Notes under the pieces: model-generated
What the model was told of the DNA's origin: nothing
The model's input: only the letters and a program-made list of their open reading frames with translations
Databases searched by the model: none
Assembly: GCF_018847375.1 (NCBI RefSeq)
Contig: NZ_CP072036.1
Location: 1,922,001 to 1,986,000 of the forward strand
Direction of reading: 5' to 3'
DNA: 64,000 nt
Source: Akkermansia massiliensis
GTDB taxonomy: Bacteria > Verrucomicrobiota > Verrucomicrobiia > Verrucomicrobiales > Akkermansiaceae
Made by a program: the position numbers and the translations under genes
Shown here: one piece after another, positions 16,949 to 26,257 of the stretch
How the letters are laid out: each line of letters opens with the position of its first letter
Numbering within the stretch: position 1 is the first letter of the stretch

Positions 16949-17878
16949 ATGAAGATTATCAGCGGTACAGCACACAGAGAACTTGCGGAGCGCATTGCGC
17001 AAAGCGTAGGCATTCAGTTGACGGACGTCACGGTGAACACTTTCCCCGATGGGGAAAGTTTTGTAAAGATAAATGAAAACATCCGCGGCAAGGATGTTTT
17101 CCTCATTCAGCCCACCTGCCCCCCCACCAACCATAACATCATGGAATTGTGCGTGATGGTGGACGCCGCCCGCCGTGCCAGCGCCGGACGCATCACCGCG
17201 GTGGTCCCCTTCTTCGGGTACGCCCGCCAGGACCGCAAGGACCAGCCCCGCGTTCCCATTACCGCCAAGCTGGTGGCCAACCTGCTGACCGCCGCCGGCG
17301 TGGACCGCGTGCTGACCATGGACCTGCACGCCGCCCAGATCCAGGGCTTCTTCGATATTCCGGTGGACCACCTGTACGCCGCTCCCGTTTTAATCCGCCA
17401 CTTGCGCGAGCACTATGTAAAAGACCTCCAGAACCTGGTCGTCGTCTCCCCGGACGTGGGCGGCGTGAAAATGGCCCGCGCCTATTCCGACGCCCTGGGT
17501 GCGGAGCTGGCCATCGTCGCCAAGCACCGCGTCAACGCCACGCATGTGGAAGCCATGAACGTCATCGGTGATGTGGAAGGCCGTGACGCCGTCCTGATTG
17601 ACGACATGACGGAGACCGCCGGCACCCTGTGCGCCGCCGCCAACATCCTGAAGGAACGCGGCGCCCAGCGCGTGTTTGCCTGCGTGTCCCACGGCGTGCT
17701 GGGGGACATGGCCCGCGAACGCATTGCCGGCTCCTGCATTGAACGCGTTCTTACCTCCGACACCGTTCCCATGGCCTATGGCCCCAAGGTGGACTGCATC
17801 AGCGTGGGCGACCTGCTGGGCCATGCCGTGCAGCGCATACATGACGGAGAATCCGTATCATCATTATTTGACATTTAG
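16949..17878 (+). CDS. prs: Ribose-phosphate diphosphokinase (PRPP synthetase)
   Basis: From MKIISGTAHRELAERIAQ the product is 309 residues, the normal length; the longer frame upstream overlaps the divergent exosortase. Recognisable elements are FPDGESFVKINENIRGKDVF, ATP-binding FFGYARQDRKD, DLHAAQIQGFFD and the PRPP-binding DAVLIDDMTETAGT. The enzyme makes PRPP from ribose-5-phosphate and ATP for nucleotides, histidine and tryptophan. A plausible promoter is TTGTGA at 16881 with TATGTG at 16904 (17-base spacer). It precedes rplY by 133 bases, a common arrangement. Confidence 0.95.
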   Translation: MKIISGTAHRELAERIAQSVGIQLTDVTVNTFPDGESFVKINENIRGKDVFLIQPTCPPTNHNIMELCVMVDAARRASAGRITAVVPFFGYARQDRKDQPRVPITAKLVANLLTAAGVDRVLTMDLHAAQIQGFFDIPVDHLYAAPVLIRHLREHYVKDLQNLVVVSPDVGGVKMARAYSDALGAELAIVAKHRVNATHVEAMNVIGDVEGRDAVLIDDMTETAGTLCAAANILKERGAQRVFACVSHGVLGDMARERIAGSCIERVLTSDTVPMAYGPKVDCISVGDLLGHAVQRIHDGESVSSLFDI

Positions 17879-17926
17879 CCAATTTTAGTGCAGAGTCCTG
17901 CGCCCTGACCTGAGTACCGGTTTACG

Positions 17927-17965
17927 CGGGTTCAGAAATCCCGGCGGGGCCTCTGCCTGAACCCG
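17927..17965 (+). promoter_or_regulatory. Inverted repeat in the rplY leader
   Basis: A perfect 9-bp stem, CGGGTTCAG (17927-17935) with CTGAACCCG (17957-17965), encloses a 21-base loop between prs and rplY. No T-run follows, so it is not a typical terminator. It may be an RNA control element for L25 or a processing site. Confidence 0.3.
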
Positions 17966-18011
17966 ATTAGGAAACATTATCAATCAACACTCAATATTGC
18001 CTCTATAAAAC

Positions 18012-18617
18012 ATGGCTACATCCCATTCCCTCAAGGCCGAAACGAGAGCCTGCGGCTCCGGTAATCTGAAGCAACTCCGCAGCCAGGGCCTGGTCCCCGG
18101 CGTGGTTTACGGTCCCGGTTTTGACAACGTCAATATCCAGGTTGACGCCCGCGAATTCGCTCGCATGCTGGCTTCCGCCGTTTCCGAACATATCCTGGTG
18201 GCCCTGGACATCAACGGCAAGATCGTGAAGGCTCTCCTCAAGGAAGTGCAGCACAACCCCATCACCAACGCCTGCCTGCATGTGGACTTCCAGGCCGTGA
18301 CCGACACCACGGTCATTCACTCCATCGTTCCCGTTATTCTGGAAGGCGAAGCCGCCGGCGTAGCCCTGGGCGGCGTGCTGGACCAGACCATTCATGAACT
18401 GGCTATCGTCTGCCAGGTGAAGAACCTGCCGGAAGCCATTACTGCCGACATCTCCGGCCTGAAGCTGGGTGAAACCCTGCGCATTGCCGATCTCAAACTG
18501 CCCTCCGGCGTGAACACGGAACTGGCCGGCGACGTGATCGTGGCCATCGTGGAAGCCCCCCGCGTTTCCAGTGAGGAAGCCGCTCCGGCCGCTGAAGAAG
18601 CCGTTGCCGAGAAGTAA
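18012..18617 (+). CDS. rplY: 50S ribosomal protein L25 (CTC/TL5 type)
   Basis: The product is 201 residues. Residues 1-95 form the 5S-rRNA-binding L25 domain (HSLKAETRACGSGNLKQLRS, GLVPGVVYGP), and 96-185 the C-terminal TL5 domain (VPVILEGEAAGVALGG, KNLPEAITADISGLKLGETL). An acidic Ala/Glu tail follows. This two-domain form is usual outside enterobacteria. L25 binds 5S rRNA in the large subunit. A strong terminator lies 32 bases downstream, so the prs-rplY unit ends here; no pth gene follows. Confidence 0.95.
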   Translation: MATSHSLKAETRACGSGNLKQLRSQGLVPGVVYGPGFDNVNIQVDAREFARMLASAVSEHILVALDINGKIVKALLKEVQHNPITNACLHVDFQAVTDTTVIHSIVPVILEGEAAGVALGGVLDQTIHELAIVCQVKNLPEAITADISGLKLGETLRIADLKLPSGVNTELAGDVIVAIVEAPRVSSEEAAPAAEEAVAEK

Positions 18618-18648
18618 GCCAGAAACAGCCTGTTTTTTATCTCTCCGG

Positions 18649-18684
18649 GCCCGGAACCGTTTTTACGGCTCCGGGCTTTTTTTT
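18649..18684 (+). terminator. Rho-independent terminator after rplY
   Basis: A 12-base stem with one mismatch (GCCCGGAACCGT / ACGGCTCCGGGC), a TTTT loop and eight Ts (18677-18684). Confidence 0.9.
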
Positions 18685-18760
18685 GTCGCCAAGAGGGCGT
18701 CTTCTGGTAAAGTGCAAGATACGTATTCGTCAGATTACTCTGGAAAAAAGCCTTAGATTT

Positions 18761-19987
18761 ATGAACAAGTCCCTCATATTGGCGTTGACCGCACTCGTTC
18801 CGCTTGCCGCGGCGGATGAAGTAAAACTCAAGGATGGAACCGTTTACAAGGATTGCACCGTGGAGGTGGAAACGCCGGAAAGCGTCAGCCTCCTGGTCCC
18901 CGTAGCCGGCGGGATCAAGGATTCCGTGACCGTTAAAAGGGAACTGATTGAATCCATCAAGAAGGCGACTCCGGATGAACTGGAGGCCGCCAAGATCAAC
19001 AAGACGTACGCCAAGCCGGAAACCATGAACGCCAAGGACCTGGAAAGCGCTCTGGCGGACCTGGACAAGACCATCAAGAAGAATCCCCAGGGGCTTGCCC
19101 ATGACGCCGCCGTCAAGGCCAGGGCCAGGGTGGTGGTTCTGCTGGAGGAGAAGAAGCTGGTGGAAGGAGCCCAGGCCGCCCAGGAAGCCAAGGAGGAGGC
19201 GGAAGTGACCGTGCGCACCAAATATGACCATGAGGCCAATAAGCTGTTGAAGCGCTTCAAGGCGCTTGCCGTGCGCAATCCCTATCAGGCCATGGCTGTG
19301 TACGACCGCCTGCGTGACGGCTACCCCGGCTCCGCCGCTTTGGCGGACGCCTATCCGGATGCCTCCAGAATCGCCGGCCAGCTTAACCGCAAGCTGGAGG
19401 TCATGATAGCCGCCAAGGAAAAAGCCCTGGAAAAGGAACGTGAAACCTTGAGAAAGGAAGAGGAAAAGCGCCGCGGAGACCCCAAGCTGACGAAAGAGCA
19501 GCGCCAGCTCCTGATGGACGCTTTCCAGAAAAGGCAGACCGCCATCCGGGAGCGTGAAAACCAGCTCACGGAAGTGCACCGGGCCTTGCGCAAGAAGGTC
19601 AAGGAGCGCGGGGACCGGTGGTTTGAACCTGCGGCCGGCTCCCTGGAAGCCATGAGGGACGTCAAGCTGGTGGCCGCTACGGATGCGGAACGCCTGAAAA
19701 ACCAGGACCCGGAAAACGGGGCTGGCTCTGCCGCACTGGAAAAGGCCTGGAACCTGTGTGACGAGAAGAAATTTGACGAGGCCATGGAGGCCCTGACGGA
19801 AGTCCGCACCGCCCAGGTTCCCAGGGAATACTATGAGGAACTGACGGAGACGGTGCGCGCGGGCCTGCAGGAACAGCGTGCCCGCGAACGCGCGGAACGT
19901 GCGGAAGCGGCGCGCAAGGCCCGTGAAGACCGGGACAAGAAGCGCCAGGAGGAACGGGCTGCCGCTGCCAAGGCCAGGAAAAAATAA
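18761..19987 (+). CDS. Secreted coiled-coil protein, unknown function
   Basis: From MNKSLILALT the product is 408 residues. A short signal peptide (cleavage after about LAAA) precedes DEVKLKDGTVYKDCTVE, a small beta motif that resembles the start of other Verrucomicrobia envelope proteins. The rest is highly charged and helical, with long Lys/Glu/Arg/Ala heptad-like stretches (KEKALEKERETLRKEEEKR, ERAERAEAARKAREDRDKK). It is probably a periplasmic or envelope scaffold. No catalytic motif is visible. It is monocistronic, between two terminators. Confidence 0.6.
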   Translation: MNKSLILALTALVPLAAADEVKLKDGTVYKDCTVEVETPESVSLLVPVAGGIKDSVTVKRELIESIKKATPDELEAAKINKTYAKPETMNAKDLESALADLDKTIKKNPQGLAHDAAVKARARVVVLLEEKKLVEGAQAAQEAKEEAEVTVRTKYDHEANKLLKRFKALAVRNPYQAMAVYDRLRDGYPGSAALADAYPDASRIAGQLNRKLEVMIAAKEKALEKERETLRKEEEKRRGDPKLTKEQRQLLMDAFQKRQTAIRERENQLTEVHRALRKKVKERGDRWFEPAAGSLEAMRDVKLVAATDAERLKNQDPENGAGSAALEKAWNLCDEKKFDEAMEALTEVRTAQVPREYYEELTETVRAGLQEQRARERAERAEAARKAREDRDKKRQEERAAAAKARKK

Positions 19988-20165
19988 TCCGGCTGTTTCC
20001 CGGAGAAAAGACCCTCCGGGGAGCGCCGCAGAAATGGCCTTCATGGACAGGATGGATCAAGTAAAGCTGGACCCATTCTGTCCGTCGGGCCTGTTTAGTC
20101 CATTTACCCCGTGTTGTTTAATATAAAAGCCTCCTGGAATTCTTCTGATGGAGGGGGCTCCGGTG

Positions 20166-20198
20166 GCATGGCCCTATTACTGGGCCATGCGGTTTTTT
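20166..20198 (+). terminator. Rho-independent terminator upstream of hisB
   Basis: The stem GCATGGCCC / GGGCCATGC (9 bp, loop of 7) is followed by six Ts (20193-20198). It lies 180 bases after the coiled-coil gene. The 290-base gap 19988-20277 holds this terminator, a weaker CCCGGAG/CTCCGGG hairpin near 20000 and the hisB promoter region; no gene was seen. Confidence 0.75.
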
Positions 20199-20277
20199 GC
20201 GCGGAAAAGCGGGCAAATCTTACCCCATGCGGTATTTCCTGCTTTCTTCCGCCGCGGCTTCGGTATAGAAGAGTCAC

Positions 20278-20868
20278 ATGAGGAACGCTTCTTGCAAACG
20301 GGTCACCGGTGAAACGGACATCAGCATGGAACTGAACCTGGACGGCACCGGGTGCGCCGCCGTCGCCACGGGCCATGCGTTTTTTGACCACATGCTGGAT
20401 TTGCTGGCTCGCCATTCCCTGATGGACCTGACCCTCCAGGCCCGCGGCGACCTGGAGGTGGACGCCCACCACACGGTGGAGGACGTAGGAATCGTTCTGG
20501 GGGAATGCATCAAGAACGCCCTGGGGGACAAGAAGGGAATTGCGCGCTACGGCTGTTCCTACCTGCCCATGGATGAAACCCTTACGCGCGTGGTGATGGA
20601 CCTGAGCAACCGCTCGTATGTGGTCTTCCGCATTCCGGAAGGGGGCCTTCCGGACGCGCCCAACTTTCCGCTGACCCTGTGCGAGGAATTCTGCCGCGCC
20701 CTGGCCAACAACCTGCGCTGCAACCTGCATGTGGAAGTGCTCTACGGCAGGGACGGCCACCATATTGCGGAATCCGTCTTCAAGGGCATCGCCCATGCGC
20801 TGCGGCAGGCCGCGGCCATTGACCCGCGTGCCGCCGGGACGCTGCCTTCAACCAAGGGAATGCTGTAA
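20278..20868 (+). CDS. hisB: HisB, imidazoleglycerol-phosphate dehydratase
   Basis: The product is 196 residues, the monofunctional dehydratase form without the phosphatase domain. The manganese-binding histidine motifs are present: [29 protein letters not shown] and, near the end, [20 protein letters not shown]. It performs step six of histidine synthesis. A -10-like TATAGA (20264-20269) ends eight bases before the ATG, so the leader may be absent or very short. It is followed after four bases by hisH. Confidence 0.96.
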   Translation: MRNASCKRVTGETDISMELNLDGTGCAAVATGHAFFDHMLDLLARHSLMDLTLQARGDLEVDAHHTVEDVGIVLGECIKNALGDKKGIARYGCSYLPMDETLTRVVMDLSNRSYVVFRIPEGGLPDAPNFPLTLCEEFCRALANNLRCNLHVEVLYGRDGHHIAESVFKGIAHALRQAAAIDPRAAGTLPSTKGML

Positions 20869-20872
20869 GTCC

Positions 20873-21481
20873 ATGAAGCTCGGCGTGATTGATTACGGCG
20901 CGGGCAACCTCCGCAGCGTGCTGAACACCTTTGAGGCTGCCGGCGTGACTGGCCATCTGGTCCGCACGCCGGAGGATGCGGCAGGCGTGACCCATCTGGT
21001 TCTTCCCGGTGTGGGCGCCTTCGGCGACTGCGCGGAAAAGCTGCGCAGCCAGGAGCTGGTGCCGCTGATCCGGACGTGGATAGGGCAGGACAAGCCTTTT
21101 CTGGGCATCTGCGTGGGCTACCAGGTTCTCTTTGAAACCGGGGAGGAAGACGAACAGGTGCCCGGACTGGGCATCTTCAAGGGCCGCGTGGTCCGTTTTG
21201 CGGAATCGGAACTCAAGGTGCCCCACATGGGATGGAACAGCCTGACTCTTTCCAATCCCGCCGATCCCATCTGGAAAGGCATGGGGCCGGAGCCGTACTT
21301 CTACTTTGTGCACTCCTATTATCCGCAGCCGGAGGATGAATCCCTGGCGGCCGCCTTCTGCACCTACGGCGTGCGTTTTGCCGCCGCCATCAGGCGCGGC
21401 AACCTGGTCGCCACGCAGTTCCACCCGGAAAAAAGCCAGAAACTGGGCGTGAAGCTGCTGGAAAACTTCGTTTCCCTGTAG
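20873..21481 (+). CDS. hisH: HisH, glutaminase subunit of imidazole glycerol-phosphate synthase
   Basis: From MKLGVIDYGAGNLRSVLN the product is 202 residues. Class I amidotransferase motifs are GVGAFGDC, the nucleophile Cys in FLGICVGYQVLFE and the His/Glu pair in ATQFHPEKSQ. HisH releases ammonia from glutamine and passes it to HisF. HisF is not in the window, which fits scattered histidine genes. The start is four bases after the hisB stop. Confidence 0.96.
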   Translation: MKLGVIDYGAGNLRSVLNTFEAAGVTGHLVRTPEDAAGVTHLVLPGVGAFGDCAEKLRSQELVPLIRTWIGQDKPFLGICVGYQVLFETGEEDEQVPGLGIFKGRVVRFAESELKVPHMGWNSLTLSNPADPIWKGMGPEPYFYFVHSYYPQPEDESLAAAFCTYGVRFAAAIRRGNLVATQFHPEKSQKLGVKLLENFVSL

Positions 21482-21634
21482 CCCGCAAATCACGGAACCG
21501 GGACGGGAGGGCCCTTTTCCTGGAGGACGGGGCAGGGGAGGATTGCATTCTCCCGCCTTTGCGTTATTTTGGGGATAGTGATGACAAATTGAATGAACCG
21601 TATGCGCGGAATGCGGTCTTATAAAAAGACACCC

Positions 21635-23275
21635 ATGAATAAATCATTCAGGTTAACAGGAGGGATTCTCGCATGCGCGTGCATGCTGGGCGGCCTTCCC
21701 GCACATGCAAATAACATCCCCACCAAAATGTCCGCTCAAGAATCTGCAACCATCCAGCTCCCGGCCCAGGGCCGCGGAAATTCCAGGGTAGAGTACCTTG
21801 GGCAGTCCATGGACCAGTTGATTTACGACTTCATGCAGGAGGAAAAAATTCCCGGCATGACCCTTGCGATTGTCCAGGCCCCCTACATTCCCCGCGTGGT
21901 AGGATACGGCTTGTCCAATGCGGAAACGGGCCTGCTGTCTTCCACCAATACCTTGTGGCCTGCGGCGGAAATCTCCCAGGGATATGCCGCCATTGCCGCC
22001 TTCCAGCTCGTGGAAAAGGGCAAAATGGACATCCATGACAAGGTGTCCCGCTATGTGGCCGGCCTGCCGGAAGCCTGGCAGAATGTCTCCGTGCTCCAGC
22101 TTCTTCAGCATTCCTCCGGCATTCCGGACTACAGGAAATCCCCCCAGTTCGATATAGGCCGGGATTATGATCCGGCGGAACTCCTTTCCCTGGTCAGGCT
22201 GAACGATCTGGAATTCCCCTCCGGAACGGACGTGCGCCAGAGCGCCACGAACTTCCTGCTTCTGTCCATGGTCATTGATGCGGTGGCGGGCATGCCTTAT
22301 GAGGAATTCGTCCGGGAAAACCAGTTCCAGCCGCTGGGCCTCCAGCACACCATGTTCGGGAAGGATCTGGGAGCCGTGCAGCAGGACAACGTGCGCGAAC
22401 ACGGCAACAGGCATTCCCTGTTCAAATCCCGTGTGGAATATGTGGACCCGGCGGAAACGGCGGCGGGCTATGCGGTAAAGGACGGCGCCGTTAAATCCGT
22501 TCCGCCGCCCGCGCGCTCTTCCCTGCGCGGTTTTTCGGACATCTGGTCCACGCCGCAGGAAATCAGCTTCTGGGACATTTGCCTGGCGGGCTCCATCCTG
22601 GTGAAGGATGAAAAGCACCGGGACATGATTTACAAGCCCATCCGGCTGGACAACGGGAAAATCGTTCCGGCCATGGCCGGCTGGCAGTTCCCTCACCACA
22701 AGGGCCTGATGGATATTAAAGGCGGCGTTCCCGGCTTCTCCTCCTACATCTGCCGGTTCACGGACCCGTCCGAACTCGTGTGCGTGACGCTGACGGCGAA
22801 CAAGGAGGGCGTGGACCTGACCAATCTGGCGCGCCGCATCGCCGGGGCGCTGGATCCCAAGCTGGGCTCCGGCCATCTGGACGACGATTCCCTGTATCTT
22901 TATGAAAGCGTCTTCGGCGTGGACGAAACCATGGAGCGCATTGAAAAAATTCTGGCGGAAAAATCCATTCCCGTCTTTGCCAGGATTGACCACGGTAAGA
23001 ACGCCCGTGAAGCCGGACTGGAAATGCCCCCCTCCAAGGTCGTCATCTTCGGCTCTCCCAAGGTAGGCACCAACCTGATGCTGGAAAACCCGGGCATTGC
23101 CACGGAACTGCCTCTGCGCATTGCCGTATGGGAGGATAAGGAGGGCAGCACCTGGATCAGCTTTCCCCACATGGAAAAAATTGCCAGGGCATACGGCGTG
23201 GAAAATCTGCCTCCTGTTGCCCCCATCCGCCAGCTGCTGAGGAACATTGCCTCCAGGGCGGCAAACGTTTACTGA
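21635..23275 (+). CDS. Beta-lactamase-fold protein lacking catalytic motifs, fused to DUF302
   Basis: From MNKSFRLTGG the product is 546 residues; a signal peptide (1-25, ending PAHA) is clear. Residues 55-405 match the serine beta-lactamase/class C fold (LLQHSSGIPDY, VEKGKMDIHDKVSRYVAGLP). However, the SxxK site aligns to E112-I-S-Q115, YxN aligns to Q202-S-A204, and the HxG region reads IKGGVPGF without His. All three catalytic motifs therefore seem lost. Residues 445-515 resemble DUF302 (PVFARIDHGKNAREAGLEM, VIFGSPKVGTNLML, LPLRIAVWED). It may be a binding or regulatory protein. TATAAA at 21620 lies nine bases before the ATG. Confidence 0.72.
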   Translation: MNKSFRLTGGILACACMLGGLPAHANNIPTKMSAQESATIQLPAQGRGNSRVEYLGQSMDQLIYDFMQEEKIPGMTLAIVQAPYIPRVVGYGLSNAETGLLSSTNTLWPAAEISQGYAAIAAFQLVEKGKMDIHDKVSRYVAGLPEAWQNVSVLQLLQHSSGIPDYRKSPQFDIGRDYDPAELLSLVRLNDLEFPSGTDVRQSATNFLLLSMVIDAVAGMPYEEFVRENQFQPLGLQHTMFGKDLGAVQQDNVREHGNRHSLFKSRVEYVDPAETAAGYAVKDGAVKSVPPPARSSLRGFSDIWSTPQEISFWDICLAGSILVKDEKHRDMIYKPIRLDNGKIVPAMAGWQFPHHKGLMDIKGGVPGFSSYICRFTDPSELVCVTLTANKEGVDLTNLARRIAGALDPKLGSGHLDDDSLYLYESVFGVDETMERIEKILAEKSIPVFARIDHGKNAREAGLEMPPSKVVIFGSPKVGTNLMLENPGIATELPLRIAVWEDKEGSTWISFPHMEKIARAYGVENLPPVAPIRQLLRNIASRAANVY

Positions 23276-23321
23276 ACAAGGCTTCCCTGCTTCCGTGCAC
23301 GGAAGGAACAGGCCATAAGAA

Positions 23322-23355
23322 AAGAACCGCCCCTTTAGGGAGGCGGTTCTTTTTG
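23322..23355. terminator. Bidirectional terminator between the beta-lactamase-fold gene and rpsF
   Basis: AAGAACCGCC (23322-23331) pairs with GGCGGTTCTT (23342-23351). A T-run follows on the plus strand, and an A-rich run precedes on the same strand, so it can serve both convergent genes. Confidence 0.85.
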
Positions 23356-23397
23356 AAAAAAGGCAAGGAGCGGATGCTTCGTCCGCATGGGCCGGCT

Positions 23398-23682
23398 TTA
23401 GCCGAGCACCTTGTAGTACTGAAGGTGAATCTGGGGATTCAGGCGAAGGCGTTCGCGGATGGTCTTGATGGCGGAAGGTTCCGCAGAGAACGTGTAGGTC
23501 ACGTACTGGCCGGCGGAAAGGTGGTTGGATTCGTAAGCGAATTCGCGGCGGCCGGTGTTTTCCGTGGCGGTGATGTCGGCGCCTTCTTCCTTCATCGTGG
23601 CGGCTACGGTATTGATCAACTCCTCAACGGGGGTTTCCGTACCCTTCATGTTGAATACGATAAGAGCTTCGTAATTTCTCAT
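23398..23682 (-). CDS. rpsF: 30S ribosomal protein S6
   Basis: From MRNYEALIVFNMKGTE the product is 94 residues, the normal length. The upstream in-frame extension to 23736 is not S6-like. Family features are the RNYE start, the central RREFAYESNHLSAGQYV and the terminal LRLNPQIHLQYYKVL strand. S6 binds the 30S platform with S18. rpsR, ssb and rplI are not adjacent, unlike the common operon. Confidence 0.93.
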   Translation of the reverse strand: MRNYEALIVFNMKGTETPVEELINTVAATMKEEGADITATENTGRREFAYESNHLSAGQYVTYTFSAEPSAIKTIRERLRLNPQIHLQYYKVLG

Positions 23683-23896
23683 GGTCTTGTGATAATTAGA
23701 AATGTGTCGTGCGAACGGTGCGCACCTTGCGGGCAAGTAAGGTGCAATGATTGTCTTCAGAAAGCAAGCCTATTTTTTACCTTGTTTCCGGGAAGATGCC
23801 GTTTCCTGCATTTTATTCCCGTCGGGGAAGGAAAGAATGGGGAACGCGGCAACGGAAGAGATTGACTTTTCCCGTACGGTTGCCAATCATCCGTTC

Positions 23897-24859
23897 ATGG
23901 TGAAATTGTTCTGCATGGCGCTTCTTGCCGGATTCCTCTGCTGCGGGAGCGCCCGTTCCGGCGTCCGGATGGTGGATGTGGTGGGGGATGAAACGTTTAC
24001 CAGGGCTCTGGGGACGATTGGCAGCCAGGTGAAGGATTCCTCCTCCTGCAAAAAAGTGGTCAAGGAATTGAACCGGGAGGCTGACCGGATGGAAAAGGCG
24101 TGGCGGGAGGCGTTCATGTCCGGACCCCCTACCACGCAGGAGTGGTGCCGTGTGGCTGACGTGGATGTGCAGTTGTTCAGAAAAATGGCGGAAAGCAGGA
24201 AACGGGAAAAAAAGGAGGAGATAGTTTCCTTATCGGAATTGGAGGATGACGGCGTCATTACCCATGAGGAGGCGGAAGAGGGATTTTCTGCGCTGCGCAG
24301 GATGATGTGGGCGTCCAAGACGGCGATAGACTCCCTGGATGATTTCATCGCGCAGGCGGAACTGCCTCTGCCGTCATCCCCGGAGGGAGACTCCTATGAA
24401 AAGCTGCTGGCCTGGAAGTTGAATCCTGAATCTTCCCTGTCTTATAAGATAGATCACGACCCGCTGGTTAACGGCAGTCTGGAAGAAACGCTGCAACGGT
24501 GCTGGAGTGGCGAAGTTCTGGGGTTGTTGACGGATACGGTTCCCCGGATTTCCCGTGAGAGGCGTTTTTTGTTAATCCGGTGTTATGCAGACCGGCAGGT
24601 GGAGATGGCGGAAAGGTTTTCCAGGCTTCCGGCCCTGACGCCTGAACAATGGTGCTGGTTCCAAAAGAGGGAGCATGACAGGGAAGCCTTGGAACGTTCC
24701 GCCGCAGATCTGTTAACGATTGCTCTGCTTTTGTGGAATAAAGGAGAAAGGGAGGAAAGTGATCCCCTGATGGAAGAAACCTTCCGGTATTGGGTTTCAG
24801 CCTCGGAACGGGTGGCAGAGGTGTGGCGGAAAAAACTCCGGAAAGAAGAGGGGCGTTAA
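23897..24859 (+). CDS. Secreted protein of unknown function, helical
   Basis: I start at MVKLFCMALLAGFLCCG, which gives a signal peptide and about 320 residues; ATGs at 23837 and 23747 extend it without a better signal. The mature part is mostly charged helix (VVKELNREADRMEKAWREA, MAESRKREKKEEIVSLSELE). I recognise no domain. It is convergent with pdxA and their stop codons overlap by four bases in the palindrome TTAA (24856-24859). Confidence 0.5.
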   Translation: MVKLFCMALLAGFLCCGSARSGVRMVDVVGDETFTRALGTIGSQVKDSSSCKKVVKELNREADRMEKAWREAFMSGPPTTQEWCRVADVDVQLFRKMAESRKREKKEEIVSLSELEDDGVITHEEAEEGFSALRRMMWASKTAIDSLDDFIAQAELPLPSSPEGDSYEKLLAWKLNPESSLSYKIDHDPLVNGSLEETLQRCWSGEVLGLLTDTVPRISRERRFLLIRCYADRQVEMAERFSRLPALTPEQWCWFQKREHDREALERSAADLLTIALLLWNKGEREESDPLMEETFRYWVSASERVAEVWRKKLRKEEGR

Positions 24860-25725
24860 CGCGTCTGCGCCATCCTTACGGCCAGCTGGAAGGCGTGGAT
24901 GGTGCTGGACGGATTGGCCTTTCCGGCGCCCGCCAGGTTGAAGGCGGTTCCGTGGTCCGGGCTCAGCCGGGGACGGGGAAGGCCCAGCGTGACATTCACG
25001 GCGGTATGGAAGTCCACCAGTTTCAGCGGAATCAGCCCCTGGTCATGGTATGGGGCCAGCACGGCGTCATAGTTCCCTTCCACGGCGTCCCGGTACACGC
25101 AGTCCGGAACGGACGGACCGTCAAATTCCGCGTCCGGATGAATGGCCCCCAGCCGTTCTACGGCCGGGGCAATAATAGTTCCGTCCTCGTCGCCGAAGGC
25201 GCCGTGTTCCCCGGCGTGGGGGTTCAGGGCCGCCAGGGCGATGCGCGGGCGGAGGATTCCCTTGCGGAGGCAGAAATTTTTCAACAGGGTTCCGATGCGG
25301 ACCAGTTCCTCCGTGTTCAGCAGGGACGGCACGCTTTGAAGGGACGTGTGGATGGTGGCCAGGCCCACCGTCAGCCGTTTTCCGGTCAGGCACATGGCGT
25401 AATTGTCCGTATCCAGGCGTTCCGCGAAGAATTCCGTCTGTCCCGGCCAGCGGAAGCCTGCCTCGTGCAGGGTTTCCTTGCAGACGGGCGCGGTGACGAC
25501 GGCGTCAACCGTTCCTTCCCGCAGGGCATGGGCCGCCTGTTCCAGATGGTCAAAGGCGTGCTTGGCGGATTCCGCATTCGGCCTGCCGATGCGGACCTGC
25601 ACCCTCTTGCCGATGAGGCGGTATTCCGCCCCTTCCGGGAGCTCTCCGGAGGCAAGAGCTGCGGAGATGACTTCCGGGCCTATGCCTGACTGGTCGCCCA
25701 GCGTGTATCCGATAACCGGTTTCAT
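24856..25725 (-). CDS. pdxA: PdxA, 4-hydroxythreonine-4-phosphate dehydrogenase family
   Basis: From MKPVIGYTLGDQSGIGPEVI the product is 289 residues, about 40 shorter than E. coli PdxA. Family motifs are GDQSGIGPE, VTAPVCKETLHEAG and LNPHAGEHGAFG. Also present is YHDQGLIPLKLVDF with the metal-binding His, followed by VNVTLGLPRPRLSPDHGTAF. PdxA oxidises 4-phosphohydroxy-L-threonine in B6 synthesis; shorter relatives act on other hydroxy acids. It is 19 bases after a small membrane protein gene. Confidence 0.9.
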   Translation of the reverse strand: MKPVIGYTLGDQSGIGPEVISAALASGELPEGAEYRLIGKRVQVRIGRPNAESAKHAFDHLEQAAHALREGTVDAVVTAPVCKETLHEAGFRWPGQTEFFAERLDTDNYAMCLTGKRLTVGLATIHTSLQSVPSLLNTEELVRIGTLLKNFCLRKGILRPRIALAALNPHAGEHGAFGDEDGTIIAPAVERLGAIHPDAEFDGPSVPDCVYRDAVEGNYDAVLAPYHDQGLIPLKLVDFHTAVNVTLGLPRPRLSPDHGTAFNLAGAGKANPSSTIHAFQLAVRMAQTR

Positions 25726-25744
25726 GGTGTGGAAAGTGGCGCCC

Positions 25745-26014
25745 TTACAATTCCGTGGCTTCCGGTATCCCCGCGGCGGGAGCCGGAACTTCTTCCGCAG
25801 GGGGGGCAGCGGGAGCAGGGGCTTCTGCCGCCGGGGCCGCCTGGAGGGCGGCAGCCCGCTTCTCCATGTTGATGACCTGGGTGGTTTTTTCCGGTTCGTC
25901 AGGGTTGCGGAGTTCGAACTCCAGGTGGGAGTTGGTGGACCAGTGGTAGTAAATGGTGGCGCCAAGGGCGGCCAGCACCAGAATCAGGAGAATGGAACCG
26001 AAGAAGGAGCGCAT
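25745..26014 (-). CDS. Small single-pass membrane protein, unknown function
   Basis: The product is 89 residues. One hydrophobic helix (about 4-23, FFGSILLILVLAALGATIYY) is followed by a short polar part (SHLEFELRNPDEPEKTTQVI) and a low-complexity Ala/Pro/Glu tail. It precedes pdxA by 19 bases and may be co-transcribed. No function can be inferred. The 243 bases upstream (26015-26257) contain no gene I can support. Confidence 0.5.
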   Translation of the reverse strand: MRSFFGSILLILVLAALGATIYYHWSTNSHLEFELRNPDEPEKTTQVINMEKRAAALQAAPAAEAPAPAAPPAEEVPAPAAGIPEATEL

Positions 26015-26257
26015 GCCGTTACTGTGTCCTGACGGAAAGGGGAATTCAAGAAATTATCAAGACCGCCTGCATGGGCTGGAAACGCCGTAAACGGCCACGT
26101 AAAACTCCGCCGCTGCGCACGCCCATTTCCGGAAGGGGCGGCGGCGCAGAAAGAAGGCGCCAGAAGCAGAGCGGCGACTGCGCCGGCGCATGCCGGCTCA
26201 ATCCCGGCGCGTGGGGCAGCTGTAAAAAGAGGGAAGACGAAGGCGGCGTGGAAAGAT

